NCBI GenBank assembly: GCA_022606425.2
Contig: JAHDVF020000172.1
Span: forward strand, 434,001 to 498,000
DNA length: 64,000 nt
Source: Lepidostoma basale
Lineage: Eukaryota > Arthropoda > Insecta > Trichoptera > Lepidostomatidae
Direction: 5' to 3'
The notes under the pieces were generated by a model, which was not told the DNA's origin, did not search any database, and saw only the letters and a program-made list of their open reading frames with translations. The translations under genes and the position numbers were made by a program. This document shows, in pieces, positions 22,258 through 33,057 of the stretch. Positions within the stretch are counted from its first letter, which is position 1, and each line of letters starts with the position of its first letter.

Positions 22258-22812
22258 GCAAACAAAAACCTATCCAAAAAAGCTAAGATGGCAGTGCATA
22301 ATGGTGTTCTTATGCCGACCCTTATGTATGGAAGTGAAGCATGAAACTGGCAAAAGACTGATGAAAGTAGAATAAATGTAGTAGAAATGAGATCTCTAAG
22401 ACGAATGTGTAGCAAATCCGTATATGATAGAGTGACAAATGCAAGTATAAGAAGTAAATGTGGTGCGAATGAACGTATTGTGAAAAAAAAGGGAAAGGTT
22501 CATTAAGATGGTTTGGACACATGGAAAGAATAAGTGAATACAGAATGGTAAAGAAGGTATATGTAAACGGCGTGAACGGAGCTAGAAACAGAGGAAGGCC
22601 GTGGAAAACGCGGCACGATCAAATCAATCAAATATTAAATGTCGGTCACGTGAGGAGTCAGAGAAATCGACGAGTGTGCATGATAAGATGTACGAGTATG
22701 AATGTAGAGTAATCTAGAAAAGTATGCCAGGACAGAACAGTGTGGCGTTCCATTCTTTGTGCCTACCCCTCCGGGGAGACGGCGTGATGGTTAGTTAGTT
22801 AGATAGTCAGAC
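22258..22812 (+). mobile_element. LINE A2 copy, 3' end
   Basis: AAAAAGCTAAGATGGCAGTG start. It encodes MAVHNGVLMPTLMYGSEA, a stop in place of the second W (GCATGAAAC), RINVVEMRSLRRMCSKSVYD, RVTNASIRSKCGANERIV, a frame break, SLRWFGHMERISEYRMVKKV, GRPWKTRHDQINQILNVGHV, RSQRNRRVCMI and SILCAYPSGETA stop. Tail is GGTTAGTTAGTTAG. Confidence 0.9.
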
Positions 22813-23115
22813 ATAGAAATGAAAACATCTTACAAAATTTACAGAAATACAGACACATTTAGGAAATATCTGACACATACATAGAAACTTAAAACATCTT
22901 ACACATTCAATGGAATTACAAAAACATTCAGGAAACATCAAAACACACACATATAAACATAACATAATACAAGATTTACGAAATTACAGAAATATTCAGA
23001 AAATATCAAAAGCACAGTCTTAGAAACTAAAACAATCCAAAATTTATGAAACTACAAAAATTCTTCAGGAAATATCGAAGCATAGACTTAGAAACTAAAA
23101 TATCTTACAGTATTA
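22813..23115 (+). repeat. Minisatellite, ~67-bp unit
   Basis: About 4.5 imperfect units, each with (A)GACTTAGAAACTAAAA, CATCTTACAAAATTTACGAA and TACAGAAATATTCAGGAAAT. It lies exactly between two same-strand LINE A2 copies. Confidence 0.8.
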
Positions 23116-23164
23116 ACTAAATTACAAAACCATTAAAGGGTTAATTATTATTAAAGAGTAAATT

Positions 23165-23668
23165 ATTATGGCAGTGCACAATGGTGTTCTTGTACCGACC
23201 CTTATGTGTGGAAGCGAAGCATGGAACTGGCAAAAGAAGGATGAACGTAGAATAAATGCAGTAGAAATGAGATCTCTTAGACGAACGTGTGAATATTCTG
23301 TGTATAATAGTGTCGAATGAATATATAGGAAGTGAATGCGGTGCGAATGATGGTGTTATGAACAAAATAATCAAAGGATCATTAAGATGGTTTGGACATA
23401 TGGAAAGAATGAATGAAGAAAGAATGGTAAAAAAAATATATGTTAACGATGTAAATGGAACCAGAAATAGAGGAAGACCGAGGAAAACGTGACACGATCA
23501 AATAAATCAAATATTGAATGTCGGCCATGTGAGGAGTCCGAGAAAGTGCATGACACGAAGTATGAATGTTGAGGAAGCGAGAGAAATATGTCAGGAAAGA
23601 AAAGTGTGGCAGTCCATTTGTTTCTGTCTACCCCTTCGGGGAGACGGCGTGATAGTTAGTTAGTTGGA
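23165..23668 (+). mobile_element. LINE A2 copy, 3' end
   Basis: ATGGCAGTGCACAATGGTGT start. Reads GVLVPTLMCGSEAWNWQKKD, RRINAVEMRSLRRTCEYSVY, a 1-nt shift, GANDGVMNKIIKGSLRWFGH and NGTRNRGRPRKT, then TGA, and SICFCLPLRGDGV in a shifted frame. Tail GTTAGTTAGTT. Confidence 0.9.
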
Positions 23669-24030
23669 GTAAAGATATAATAACCAGACTATTCATTATC
23701 TTTTTCATAACCTTTGCCGAAAATTAAATGTATTACCCATATATTTTATCTGCCTTTGTTCTCTGAAATTTGTTTGTTATTCCAGAATAAGGGAAAAGTT
23801 ATGATGTTTAGGTTTCATGAATTTACATAAAGAGCTACGGTTGTTTCAGTAATATTAAGAAAATATTTTTTGAAATATTGCAGATGAGGCGTATAGAGTG
23901 ATAAACGTCTTTGATGATACAAGTTTTCAACTTATTTAGATGTTATGTTTACTAAACACTAACTTCGTTATGAATCATATTTATCATATAGTTATATAAA
24001 ACGCCAAGTTATAAAATAAACCTAATTTAA
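23669..24030. other. AT-rich, nothing recognised
   Basis: No element seen. Confidence 0.4.
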
Positions 24031-24044
24031 TTAAAAATAGTATT

Positions 24045-24105
24045 TTTTTTCGTAATTTATAATAATCGTTTCACTCCCGCCGGAGCTTCGTCAGAGTAAC
24101 AAAAA
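24045..24105 (-). repeat. H6 hammerhead-like hairpin motif
   Basis: On the minus strand, CTCTGACGAAGCTCCGGCGG then GAGTGAAACGAT: CTGACGA, one A, stem GCTCC/GGAGT, then GAAAC. Only one copy was seen in the window. Confidence 0.6.
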
Positions 24106-24264
24106 ACAATCTGGGTTGAAATGAAATGTATTTAAATGGTATCACGTTGACCAATCGTATTTATTCATTTCAGTAACGAAAAATAAAACTTATTAAATAT
24201 TTGTTTTTATTTCATTAAGTTCGATAAATACGATTTTTATGAATTGAAGAGCCGTTTTTTTCTC

Positions 24265-24320
24265 AACACGTTTCAAAGTTTTAATACTTTCATCATCGGG
24301 GGTTTAATATTGTTCTCTCG
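24265..24320 (-). repeat. H7 hammerhead-like hairpin motif
   Basis: On the minus strand, CCGATGATGAAAGTATTAAA then ACTTTGAAACGTGTTGAG: GATGA, stem AAAGT/ACTTT, then GAAAC. Single copy. Confidence 0.5.
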
Positions 24321-24384
24321 ATGATAAATGTAACCTTCAACACACGTCCAAAAAAAAACGAAAAAAAATTGTTTCCCAGAAGTT

Positions 24385-24440
24385 TCATTAAATTTTATTG
24401 AAATGACATCTTTCGACATGCTAAGGTATTATCAAATATA
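24385..24440 (-). repeat. H5 repeat, diverged copy
   Basis: TTGATAATACCTTAGCATGT then CGAAAGATGTCATTTC on the minus strand. Confidence 0.5.
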
Positions 24441-24589
24441 TCGAGAATCAAGAGTATTGTTTTTATACCAGGGTAAAAGTTTTTATATAATACATTTTTT
24501 GAATATATGAGAAATTCGTCCGTACGGAATTTCACAGTGTTAATAGATTAACTAAATATCATTCATAAAACGGTTGTATATTATAAAAC

Positions 24590-24731
24590 ATCCGTTTTCT
24601 AGGAGCTTTATTACATCTTAGATGGAATGACATGTTTCGTCTTTCTAAGACATTATAGTTTGATAATGCCTTAAAAGGGCGGAACATGTCATTTCATCTA
24701 AATATATTGAACCTCCTACAAGACAGACGTT
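24590..24731. repeat. H5 inverted dimer
   Basis: Arms 24590-24655 and 24661-24731. Each has an ATCTTAGATGGAATGACATG / ATTTCATCTAAAT outer part, and the minus arm reads AATGTCTTAGAAAGACGAAAC. Spacer about 5 nt, so the pair folds into a long hairpin. Related pieces are at 26790, 32208, 40545, 42500 and 47690. Confidence 0.8.
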
Positions 24732-24929
24732 TTTTTTCATATTAATTATTTAATATGAAGTTTTACATAACTGTTCAAGAAACAATTAAAAGTATATCTT
24801 TTGTAATAGATTTTATTCAATCACAAAGTCATTATTATACGTCAATCACAACAACTTGCTTTTTCTATGTAATGAAAATTTACATACGGGCTAAAGTTTG
24901 AACATTGTGAGCTTAAATTATAGAATTAC

Positions 24930-25020
24930 TCGTCCAAATTGTGTGTAGATTGTAGCGTTGCAGTTGTGCCGCTGTTGCGTTGTTGTCTGGGCGGGTTGTG
25001 GTGGATACGTCTCGTAGGAA
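24930..25020 (-). CDS. Candidate internal host exon
   Basis: GC-richer than its AT-rich flanks. On the minus strand, AAAGTTAG| precedes T TCC TAC GAG and the frame reads SYETYPPQPAQTTTQQRHNC then NATIYTQFGR, ending at CGA|GTAATT. P/Q/T-rich composition. It accepts phase 2, which fits the exit of 50602-50679 (AG+T gives Ser), and exits in phase 0. No family was recognised. Confidence 0.4.
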
Positions 25021-25343
25021 CTAACTTTAACCATGAAAGTTAACGGATTATTTGTACTGTCGGAACGAATCGTTAGTATATTTTGAATTCAGCTGACTTC
25101 ACATTCGTTATACATAGTGTTGGTACACAAACTACGAGCTGTTTCGTGCAAAATGGTCGGAGAAGTTAATTTTTAAACAGAAGCTTGGTGATTTAATTAA
25201 ATATTTGGTTATATAAAACTATCAACCCTCTGATTCGTCATTAAAAATAAGATTAAAATTAGGCCAAAATAGGAACATGATTGTGATATGTGAAAAAAAT
25301 AGTATAAAATATTACTGTCTATTATTATTAACCAAGGAAGATT

Positions 25344-25735
25344 ATGTACTTTCAGCATACCCATGGGAAACGCTCAGACGGTGGCCAGAGGAAACGCTTT
25401 AGGGACTCCCTTAAAGGAAACCTACAAAAGAGTGGCATCGACTGTGATTGCTGGGAAAAGACTGCAGAGGACAGACCTTGGTGGAGAACAGCAGTATATA
25501 AAGGCACACAAGACTTTGAAGCACAGCGCAGAGACGAAGTCGCAGAGAGGAGAAGGAGGAGAAAGGAGAGACCACTGGGAGACGATGACGGCCCCATTAC
25601 AAGCGCCTTTTTCCTGCCCCAGATGCCCCATAATATGTGGGTCCAGGATCGGGCTATTTAGTCACATGCAGACCCACAACCGTGAAGGAAAGTCTTCTTC
25701 GGACACGAGGGACAGCCGATGATGATGATTATTAA
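25344..25735 (+). mobile_element. LINE family D, 3' end with C2H2 finger
   Basis: Frame 1 reads GQRKRFRDSLKGNLQKSGID, then WEKTAEDRPWWRTAVYKGTQ and FEAQRRDEVAERRRRR. After a frameshift a second frame gives FSCPRCPIICGSRIGLFSHM QTHNREG, a C-x2-C-x12-H-x3-H finger, and a stop. Tail is GATGATGATGATT. This (R)Q.R.KD.LK..L..C.I....WE..A.DR..WR tail with a terminal finger is typical of a widespread animal LINE ORF2. Confidence 0.9.
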
Positions 25736-26984
25736 TTTCTCAAAGATGGATTGTATCTCTTAAAGAAAGAAATATCTTGTGTTTATTTACTTCGGTGACT
25801 TCGAGAATATAATAAAACATGGTTTTTAACAGTTTACATTTCCGTAACAAATAAACAATGGAATTCCACAATGTTAACGTCTTAAGTTTGGATAAAGCTG
25901 ATACGTTAAAAATATTATCCACATGACTAAATTAAGAAACATTAAGCAACGTTCACAGCGAGCAAACAAGGAAAACAAAAGAAAATGGTGGAAAACAAAA
26001 AGGTGCAATAATATTGTTTGTACTTTGTGTCAGATATTAAACAGCGGCATCTTTAAAGGATGTGAGAAACAAATAAAGAAATATTCTTAAGTAACGCAAG
26101 CGCCCTGTTTGTGTCTGAGATGTTTATTTTTAGTATTAACAATACAAGTAAATTTTGTTAAACATTTTTTATTAAAGCGAAACGTAGAAATTTACATACA
26201 TTCTAGCGCGTAGCATTAGTGAATAAATTTCGCACGCATTAAAATGTCGGGATACGTAAAATCGCGATGTGCGATAAAAGCTTAAATTATGTAGACACGT
26301 GGGAATTTGGGCACGTAACGTGTAATATTTTAAACGTCCTACCCACGAGTACGTTATGCGAAATTCTTACTCATTTTTGTATGTACTCCCAATTTGAGTA
26401 CTTCTGTTTGAGTACATTTAACCCCTGAAAAGCAAAGTTACAACGAAGTCATGTAGAGTTAAATTTAAGCTTACTTCAATTTTACATAACAATTAATGCA
26501 GTGTACTTGTTTAATAAACCAAGTTTTAAATAAAACTTTGGTGATAATTACAGATTCGTATATTTTGTTTGTTCTGATTTCTGTAATACATAAACAAACA
26601 GAATGAATAATCAAAAGTACATAAAAAGCTTTGACTTAAACAAAATCAAAAGTTTAATACACAACATTTCAAATTTAAAAATTATGTGCGTTCTTAGTCT
26701 TATCACGAAATGCTTACATATATCTAAAAATACTAATTTAATAAATCCCAATGAAAACGTATATATTTTTTTGTTTTATTATTAATAATGGGAATGACAT
26801 GTTTTGCCTTGCTAATGCATTAGTAAATATAATTTATGGTATAAAAATAAAAACTCTAGAAAACGCTTTTTTCATTTATAGTAAATACATTATTAAATAC
26901 GGTGTTTTATATATTTGTTCAAGAAATAATATTTATGTGTTTCGTATTTTTATTTTAATTTAATTTTTTTTTAAATTTTATTAA
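25736..26984. other. Unique AT-rich DNA
   Basis: No gene seen. A decayed H5 motif (GGGAATGACATGTTTTGCCT) lies at about 26790-26830. Confidence 0.4.
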
Positions 26985-27168
26985 AAAAGACTAACATCAA
27001 GGATTTATACCAATGATATTAGAATTTATTTTGCAATATTCAATGTGAGCAGAAATGGTTCATTATTATGAAAAAGGAATCTGGTTGTGTCCAGGCTTGA
27101 ACCTATGTCCTCTGGATCAGGAGCCAAGCGTTCTACCCCCTAGAACACCACCCGGTTGGAATAATGTG
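26985..27168 (-). mobile_element. SINE2, tRNA-derived
   Basis: On the minus strand the head is GGGTGGTGTTCTAGGGGGTA, then TTGGCTCCTGATCCAGAGGA and GGTTCAAGCCTGGACAC (B box). The body is CTCACATTGAATATTGCAAA and AATATCATTGGTATAAATCC. The second copy is at 49068-49245. Confidence 0.8.
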
Positions 27169-27339
27169 TTATAAATAATCTAGATTGATAAAAAAATAAT
27201 AGACAATACTTATGCGTGTTTGTGAACAAAAAATTCAACTCTTTATTACTATTTCTTGACAATAATTAATCAATTAGATAAAAAAAGGGTTATTAAAAAA
27301 AAATACGTTATTCGAAATATAATGGTAAAAGTTTATTGC

Positions 27340-27440
27340 AACTAATGAAGATGGCGACGAGCTGCCGAAACCGGTCGAAGACGCAAACATTAATGAATTT
27401 TGACTAAATATACATTAAAAAAAGAGCTTTGAATTCACTG
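27340..27440 (+). repeat. H1 repeat copy
   Basis: AATGAAGATGGCGACGAGCT then GCCGAAACCGGTCGAAGAC. This is the best-preserved H1 core: GAAGA, T, stem GGC/GCC, then GAAAC. Confidence 0.65.
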
Positions 27441-28127
27441 AATCCAACAATATATTTTTAAAGTATAATACGTAAAAATTAATTATATCATTTATATATT
27501 ATAATTAGATCTGTTATTATGAAAAACTGTGTTGTTTTTTGTTAAAGGAAAGTTAAGATTTTCGTCATTGTGGGTTAAAGAGAATACATTTTAAGGTAAA
27601 GTCACCAGCAAACAAATTTGTAATTTTTTATGGCTGAAATAAAGTCAACAAGACAAAACCTTGCACAGAGAATAAAGTCAGAGCAATGTCTATGGAAAAC
27701 GTGCTAGTGTATTCATTGCGATAATAAACGGTGAGGAACTTGTTTTTTTTATATACTGAAAGATAACGTTTTTGTGAAGTTGCTTTGGAGGCATTTAAAA
27801 ATGAACAAAGACACATTTATTGCTTTAAGTCATAACTATTCTAATAAAATGAATGGAAAGCCTTTGTTTTAAAATTATCAAAAGTTCACGGAATATACAT
27901 TTATCAGATATTTTTCTTTATTTTCTCGATGAAAAAAATGATGTAAAAAATTGTTAGATGTTAATTTTTTGTTATAATTGAGTATCTACGCTCTTTGCTT
28001 CGCTAGTTTCAATGTAAGGGATTATTTTGCAGTACATATTGTAATATTTTTGCTGGTTACTGGAATGCAACTCGGGCTTTTAGTGTGGTAGTTTTCCGTT
28101 GCTTTCCACATTTATATACAGCAGGTT
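27441..28127. other. AT-rich, nothing recognised
   Basis: A 62-codon minus frame at 27628-27816 has no family resemblance. Confidence 0.35.
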
Positions 28128-29035
28128 GTTTGAACCAAATGGATGGCACCAAACAAACTTAAACTAAATCCATCCAAAACGGAATTTCTCTGGACTTCTT
28201 CCGCAAAGTGTCAACATCTTATCGATCATTCCTCAATTTCAACAGTTGACAATGATATCGTTCCCAAAAACTCCACAAAACTTCTTGGTGTTTATCTTGA
28301 CGCAAATCTGTCCCAAAATCCCAAATTAATAACACGGTCAGCTCTAGTTTCGGAGTATTCCTCATGACACTTTCAAAACTCTTGTAAATTCTTTCGTTGT
28401 GTCACGACTTGATTATTATAATGGAATTTATGCAAACATTTCAAAACAACAAATAAACAAACTTCAATCTGCATTCAATGCAGCAGCAAGACTCATTAAA
28501 GCCATTCCAAAAGAGTACCATATAACACAACATCTCAAAGAACTTCACTGGCTTAAAAGTCCAGAAAGAATCCAGTATAAACTCTGCTGGACAGTCTTTA
28601 AAGCGCTACATGGAATGGCACCAAGTTTATATATCTGAACTCTGTATAACGGACAGCCTAAATACAAGGAAATCCACACTTTCGGCGAACTCCTCGGCAA
28701 TAGGAAGATTAGTTGAGCCGAAGCGTTGCCCTAGTACAAATTTCGGAGATCGAGGGTTCACGGTAGCCGGTCCATCGGCTTGGAACAATATCCCTTCACA
28801 CCTCAAATGCATAAATGATCCGACAGATTTCAGATACAAACTGAAAACCCATCTTTTTATATTTCATACCCAATTTAAACATTTATATTTTTGTACTACT
28901 TTCTAACCGATTGCGATCGCGAAAATCAGATGCAGCGTTCACATTTAGATTTTTAGATTTAAAACACGTCTTGAGATGATTACATCACAAAAACGGTGCT
29001 TGTATTTAATTTTTTTAACTGTTAATCAATAAAGT
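28128..29035 (+). mobile_element. CR1/L2-like LINE, RT C-terminal part and 3' UTR
   Basis: Three overlapping frames: LKLNPSKTEFLWTSS, then KNSTKLLGVYLDANLSQN; MSRLDYYNGIYANISKQQIN, KLQSAFNAAARLIKA and LHWLKSPERIQYKLCW; then DRGFTVAGPSAWNNIPSHLK and YKLKTHLF. The order (L.LN..KTE, LGV.LD, SRLDY.N, Q..QNAAARL, LHWLP...RI.YK, F..AGP..WN.LP, FK..LKTHLF) is diagnostic for CR1/L2-type elements. Two frameshifts break it. The 3' flank to ~29035 ends CAATAAAGTG. Confidence 0.92.
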
Positions 29036-29834
29036 GTATTTTTCGTAATTATAAAACACACATTGAGACTATTTTAGAGCATTTTTTAACTCACGTATCA
29101 TGGATATGTACTTAAAATGGTTGACAAATATAAAAGCGTGCGTGAAAATATGCGAGCAAACAAAAAATCGTAATATATTTCCAGATTTATTGCGGATTCC
29201 TTAAGCACCGTAAACGTGCCTTAGTCCGCGATGTATAACATCAATAAATTAATTTTAATTACAGGATGTTCACTAAGTACACTGAATAAAAAGAGGTACA
29301 TTAAGGTAAAAAATATTCGAAACAAGTTAGCGTTTGCGGTAGAGTAAATTTCACTTAAAATGACTAGTCATTGAGAATACGAACGAGCGAGTTATTTTTT
29401 GTTACAAAGCATCAAGAGGAATTTATGTTAAATATGCTATGCAGCTGAAATAAATTTGCCCTTTCGTTAAAGGGTGAACGTAATGACTGCTTTGAAAGCC
29501 AAGGTCACGCGAAGAATTCACATGGTCACAAATTTTGTACGGTCACGAATTTGGATAGTCTCAAACACGAGCGTCCCGTGGGAATGTTTTATTAAAACTC
29601 CACCCGGAGTTTGTTCACCCCCATAAGAATAATTGCTTATTTTTACCGGTACATAATGTTACATTTTTATAACATATTATATAATTAATGAGAATATTTT
29701 TTTTTTATTAAGAATTTTTCTATGTTTATTAATCAATTATATAGTATAATCAATTATAAACAATTATATAGCAAAAATATCTTTATCTGCTCACATTTAT
29801 TATTTTTCTTCTTTATCTTCTGCTATTGCCTTCT
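29036..29834. other. Unique stretch with repeated GGTCAC
   Basis: GGTCAC occurs at 29503-29508, 29524-29529 and 29541-29546. The first is in CCAAGGTCACG, matching the extended nuclear-receptor half-site. No gene was seen. Confidence 0.35.
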
Positions 29835-29846
29835 TCTTCTCTGGTT

Positions 29847-30276
29847 TCAATCCTGGGATTGGTTTGCAGCAATTTCCTCCATTATTCTCTTCCATTTTTC
29901 CCTGTCTTGTGCGGCTCTTTTGAGATCTGCATATGATGAGCAGCGTACGTCCACCAACAGGTCCTCCAGGTACTCTCGGCGTGGGCGTCCCCTAGAGTTT
30001 GTCCCCTCGATCATACCCTCCATTATGGCATGCAAGAGACCTTCTTGACGTATTACATGGCCGATCCATCTTGCACGCCTTTCGGACAAGGTCCTGAGCA
30101 GGTGCCTTCCTCCTTCGATTCCTTGAAGAACTTCCTCATTCGTGATGTGGTCTCTCCAGGAAATTCCAAAGAGTCTTCTATAGGACCACATCTCAAAAGC
30201 CTCTAGTCTCCGCTTATCCCTTTCGGATAGGCACCATGTCTCGCAGCCGTACATCAAGACACTCCATACATAGGTC
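29847..30276 (-). mobile_element. LINE family C, best-preserved copy
   Basis: One uninterrupted frame of 136 codons: MMYGCETWCLSERDKRRLEA, FEMWSYRRLFGISWRDHITN, EEVLQGIEGGRHLLRTLSER, RARWIGHVIRQEGLLHAIME, GMIEGTNSRGRPRREYLEDL, ending EEIAANQSQD. Compared with the copies at 2694 and 33058 it lacks about 30 bp between two GACCT repeats next to the 5' end. Confidence 0.93.
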
Positions 30277-30309
30277 TATTGCCTTATTTTGTTTAATTTC
30301 TTAATTGTT

Positions 30310-30500
30310 ACCGAATCTTCATTCCGGGGTAAGACCGCTAGAAGAACCTAGACAGGGCCTTATGGATAATATTCTGGCTGATATGGCTATGTTGGGCGAA
30401 TCGCAATCCTGGGAGAAATGCGCAGGATCGAGAAGCTTGGAGGAAAATCATCGAGGAGGATAAAACTTTTCATGAGTTGTATGGCCATAGGAAGTAAGTA
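30310..30500 (+). mobile_element. LINE family G, 3' end
   Basis: Frames read MDNILADMAMLGESQSW and NAQDREAWRKIIEEDKTFHE LYGHRK stop, with a preceding GRP-like stretch. This is the L..D...LG..(R)(D/N)AQDR..WR tail of an insect LINE. It is followed by AAGTAAGTAAAACAAC. Confidence 0.75.
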
Positions 30501-30654
30501 AAACAACAACATGTTTACTAAGTAATGAATTTGCTAAGTAAGTAGGACGGTCTTAAATAAATATGCCAAAAATGAATGCGATCTGTTTACCAGTTTGTTA
30601 ACAGCAGCTGATTGAATCTGTTCAGAAGTGCGTCACGATTTTTACAATAAATAA

Positions 30655-31605
30655 AAATATTGGACAAAAAGTGTGTCTTAAATTTTGTGTTTCCAACACA
30701 ATTTCGTATAAGGAGTCATTGCAAATGTTGGATTTGGTGAAATGGCTCATGGTGAATAAGTTTTATCAAAAACTTATTCACCATGATTACTACAAAGCAT
30801 TTTCAGATCATAGGGAAACCGTCGAAGATTTGCCGTGTTCTGGAAGACAGTCAACCTCTAACATTGAAAAAGTAAAAAAAAAAAGTGTGCTAAAATATCG
30901 TCATGTGTGTGTTAGAGAGGTAGCATCAGATCAAAACATTTCTCGTGAGTCTATTAGTTTGATTATGGTGGAAAATTTGGAAATGAGACTCAACTCAACT
31001 CAACTCGTTCCGAAGCAGTTGAATTTTCTTCAAAAACAGTACAGAGAACAAATCTCCTTGGACATTCTTGATGGTGCTAATTCTGATTCAACATTCTTAG
31101 CACGCATCATAACTGGCCTATAAAACGTGGGTTTATTAGTCTGACATGCAAACCTGTCACCAATCATGGGAACGGATGGAGAAAAACAAGCCGAAACCGA
31201 AAAAAAACCCAAAGTTGCTCAAATAGCATAAGTGTTGCACATCGTTTTATTCGATATTCGCTTTGTGGTTCATCATTTATTCATTTCAAGGAACAAACGT
31301 TCAATAAAATATACTATTTGGTTGTATTAAGGCGTTTGCGTGAAAAAATCCGTCATAAACGGCCGCAATTACGAAAAGATAATTCATAGATTTTGCACGA
31401 CGATAATGCCCCATCGTGCAGAGCCATAATTTTGAACAAACTTAAGGCCAAAAACGCGATAAATACCATTGATCAACCACCATATTCAAGGATTTGGCTC
31501 TTTGTGACTGTCTTCTGTTCCAAAAACTCAAATTGCCACTCCGTGGAACCCGTTTTCAGTCGATTGAAGCCATAAGTGCTTACCAGTGCCTACCGTGTAT
31601 TTCAT
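30655..31605 (+). pseudogene. Decayed mariner-like transposase
   Basis: Reads NFVFPTQF.. / KFCVSNTISYKESLQML, SGRQSTSNIEKVKKKSVLKY, HVCVREVASDQNISRESISL, FLARIITGL stop where TGDE should follow, then (other frames) VLFDIRFVVHHLFISRNKRS, HDDNAPSCRAIILNKLKAKN, DQPPYS and LALCDCLLFQKLKLPLRGTR. The order helix-turn-helix, catalytic D, HDNAP, YSPDLAPCD is that of mariner. The first catalytic segment is lost and there are several frameshifts and stops. Terminal repeats were not found. Confidence 0.85.
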
Positions 31606-31914
31606 CCAATATCTAGCCGTAGTAGAGAGTTTACGAGATTGACACGACCCTCAGTCGTGAGAAATACTGCTAAGGAAGAAAAAAAAATAGTATGCAAACC
31701 CCCCCATTTAATATTTACAAATATTTAAGTCTGCATTTTGTACTTCAAATTGTATAAAAAATCACATTTGATTAGAATGGAACCCGCAAATATCACTATC
31801 AGGGAACAGTGCTTCTTATCATTATTCCAAGAAGACAATTTAGCGCGCGTTTCACGAAAGCCTTTCAACTTAAAACATTCTCTCCCAAGCAATTGTTATC
31901 TAAATAATAATTAA

Positions 31915-31995
31915 ATAAAACGATGTTTTTTTAAAACTATTTCCACTTTAGACTATATTTCGACAGCGAACGGTTTCGCCAGGCTCGCTGGTATT
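31915..31995 (-). repeat. H8 repeat copy
   Basis: TTTCGACAGCGAACGGTTTC then GCCAGGCTCGCTGG. On the minus strand this is CCAGCGAGCCTGGCGAAACC followed by the GCTGTCGAAAT block. Confidence 0.7.
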
Positions 31996-32204
31996 GACAG
32001 AATTATTATCTAAATAGATTTTTTATAAACTTCACAAATGACGGTAAACTTAAAAGGTTTTGTGAAATTAGTTACATTAGTTATAATTATTAATTAGTTA
32101 TTTGTTATGATCCAACTGATAATCTAAAATATTTAATTAAAAGTTAATGAGAGGGTTTCGTTTATCTATACTCTTAATTATATAATCTGTGAGTGACATG
32201 TATC

Positions 32205-32400
32205 GGTTTACTGGGGCATTATCAAATAAATTATGAAATATGCATCATCTGTCAGATCATGTTAACAATTTTATAATATTTTAAAAATATGTATCTTTAT
32301 AATATGTATCACTGAAGAAGGACCGGTTGTCCGAAACATGTCTATGTAATTTTAATTTGTTTAATGTAAGGGTTGTATAAACAAAGTATTTAAATGAGAA
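32205..32400 (+). repeat. H2 repeat, single orientation
   Basis: ATCTGTCAGATCATGTTAAC, ATATGTATCACTGAAGAAGG, ACCGGTTGTCCGAAACATGT, TTGTATAAACAAAGTAT. A degraded H5-like string (GAGTGACATGTATCGGTTTA) precedes it. Confidence 0.75.
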
Positions 32401-33057
32401 ATAAAGCAATTACAACACTATGGCGAATATAGAATAAATCATGAAAGATTTTTAAAAAATATTTCGAGGCTCCCTTCTTTGTTGCGAAATCCAGTAAAAA
32501 TGGTCGAGTCATGCGACATTTTCTAAATTTTCTAGAGAGACCGTTTTATTTTATTGAAACTGACCGTACTGAAAATTAGAACGAAACTATTTCAGGGACC
32601 GAGTGATGCGCAGTAAGTGAACTATATTTACTTTGTAAGATTTAAGACACCTTTTTATAAATAGTGTGATGAAGACAGATAAAGGTTCTTTCAAATAAAG
32701 CATTAAACGTTTTCACCGAATTTATTGTTTATTTTATTATGGATATATTTCCTAAGAATGATCTTTGGATACAGACATGGTATGGCAGCAGGAAATTGGA
32801 AATTGCCGAAATCTGAGGTCTCCCGCCTGCGACCTTCACCAAACCCATAATTTCTACAAACCAGCTCAAATTTATACTACTTGTTATCATTATTTGTACC
32901 TTGTACATACCTTGTAACCCTACCACAATATAATAAAATACGTCGCATGCTAATTCTTAGCCGTATTCATATTAATCTGTAAATTTATTTATTAATTCTT
33001 CCTTCTTTAATGATACGAGTTAGACAAGTTAAGTTAATAAAAGGTCGAAAATAATAG
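32401..33057. other. AT-rich, nothing recognised
   Basis: No element seen. Confidence 0.35.
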
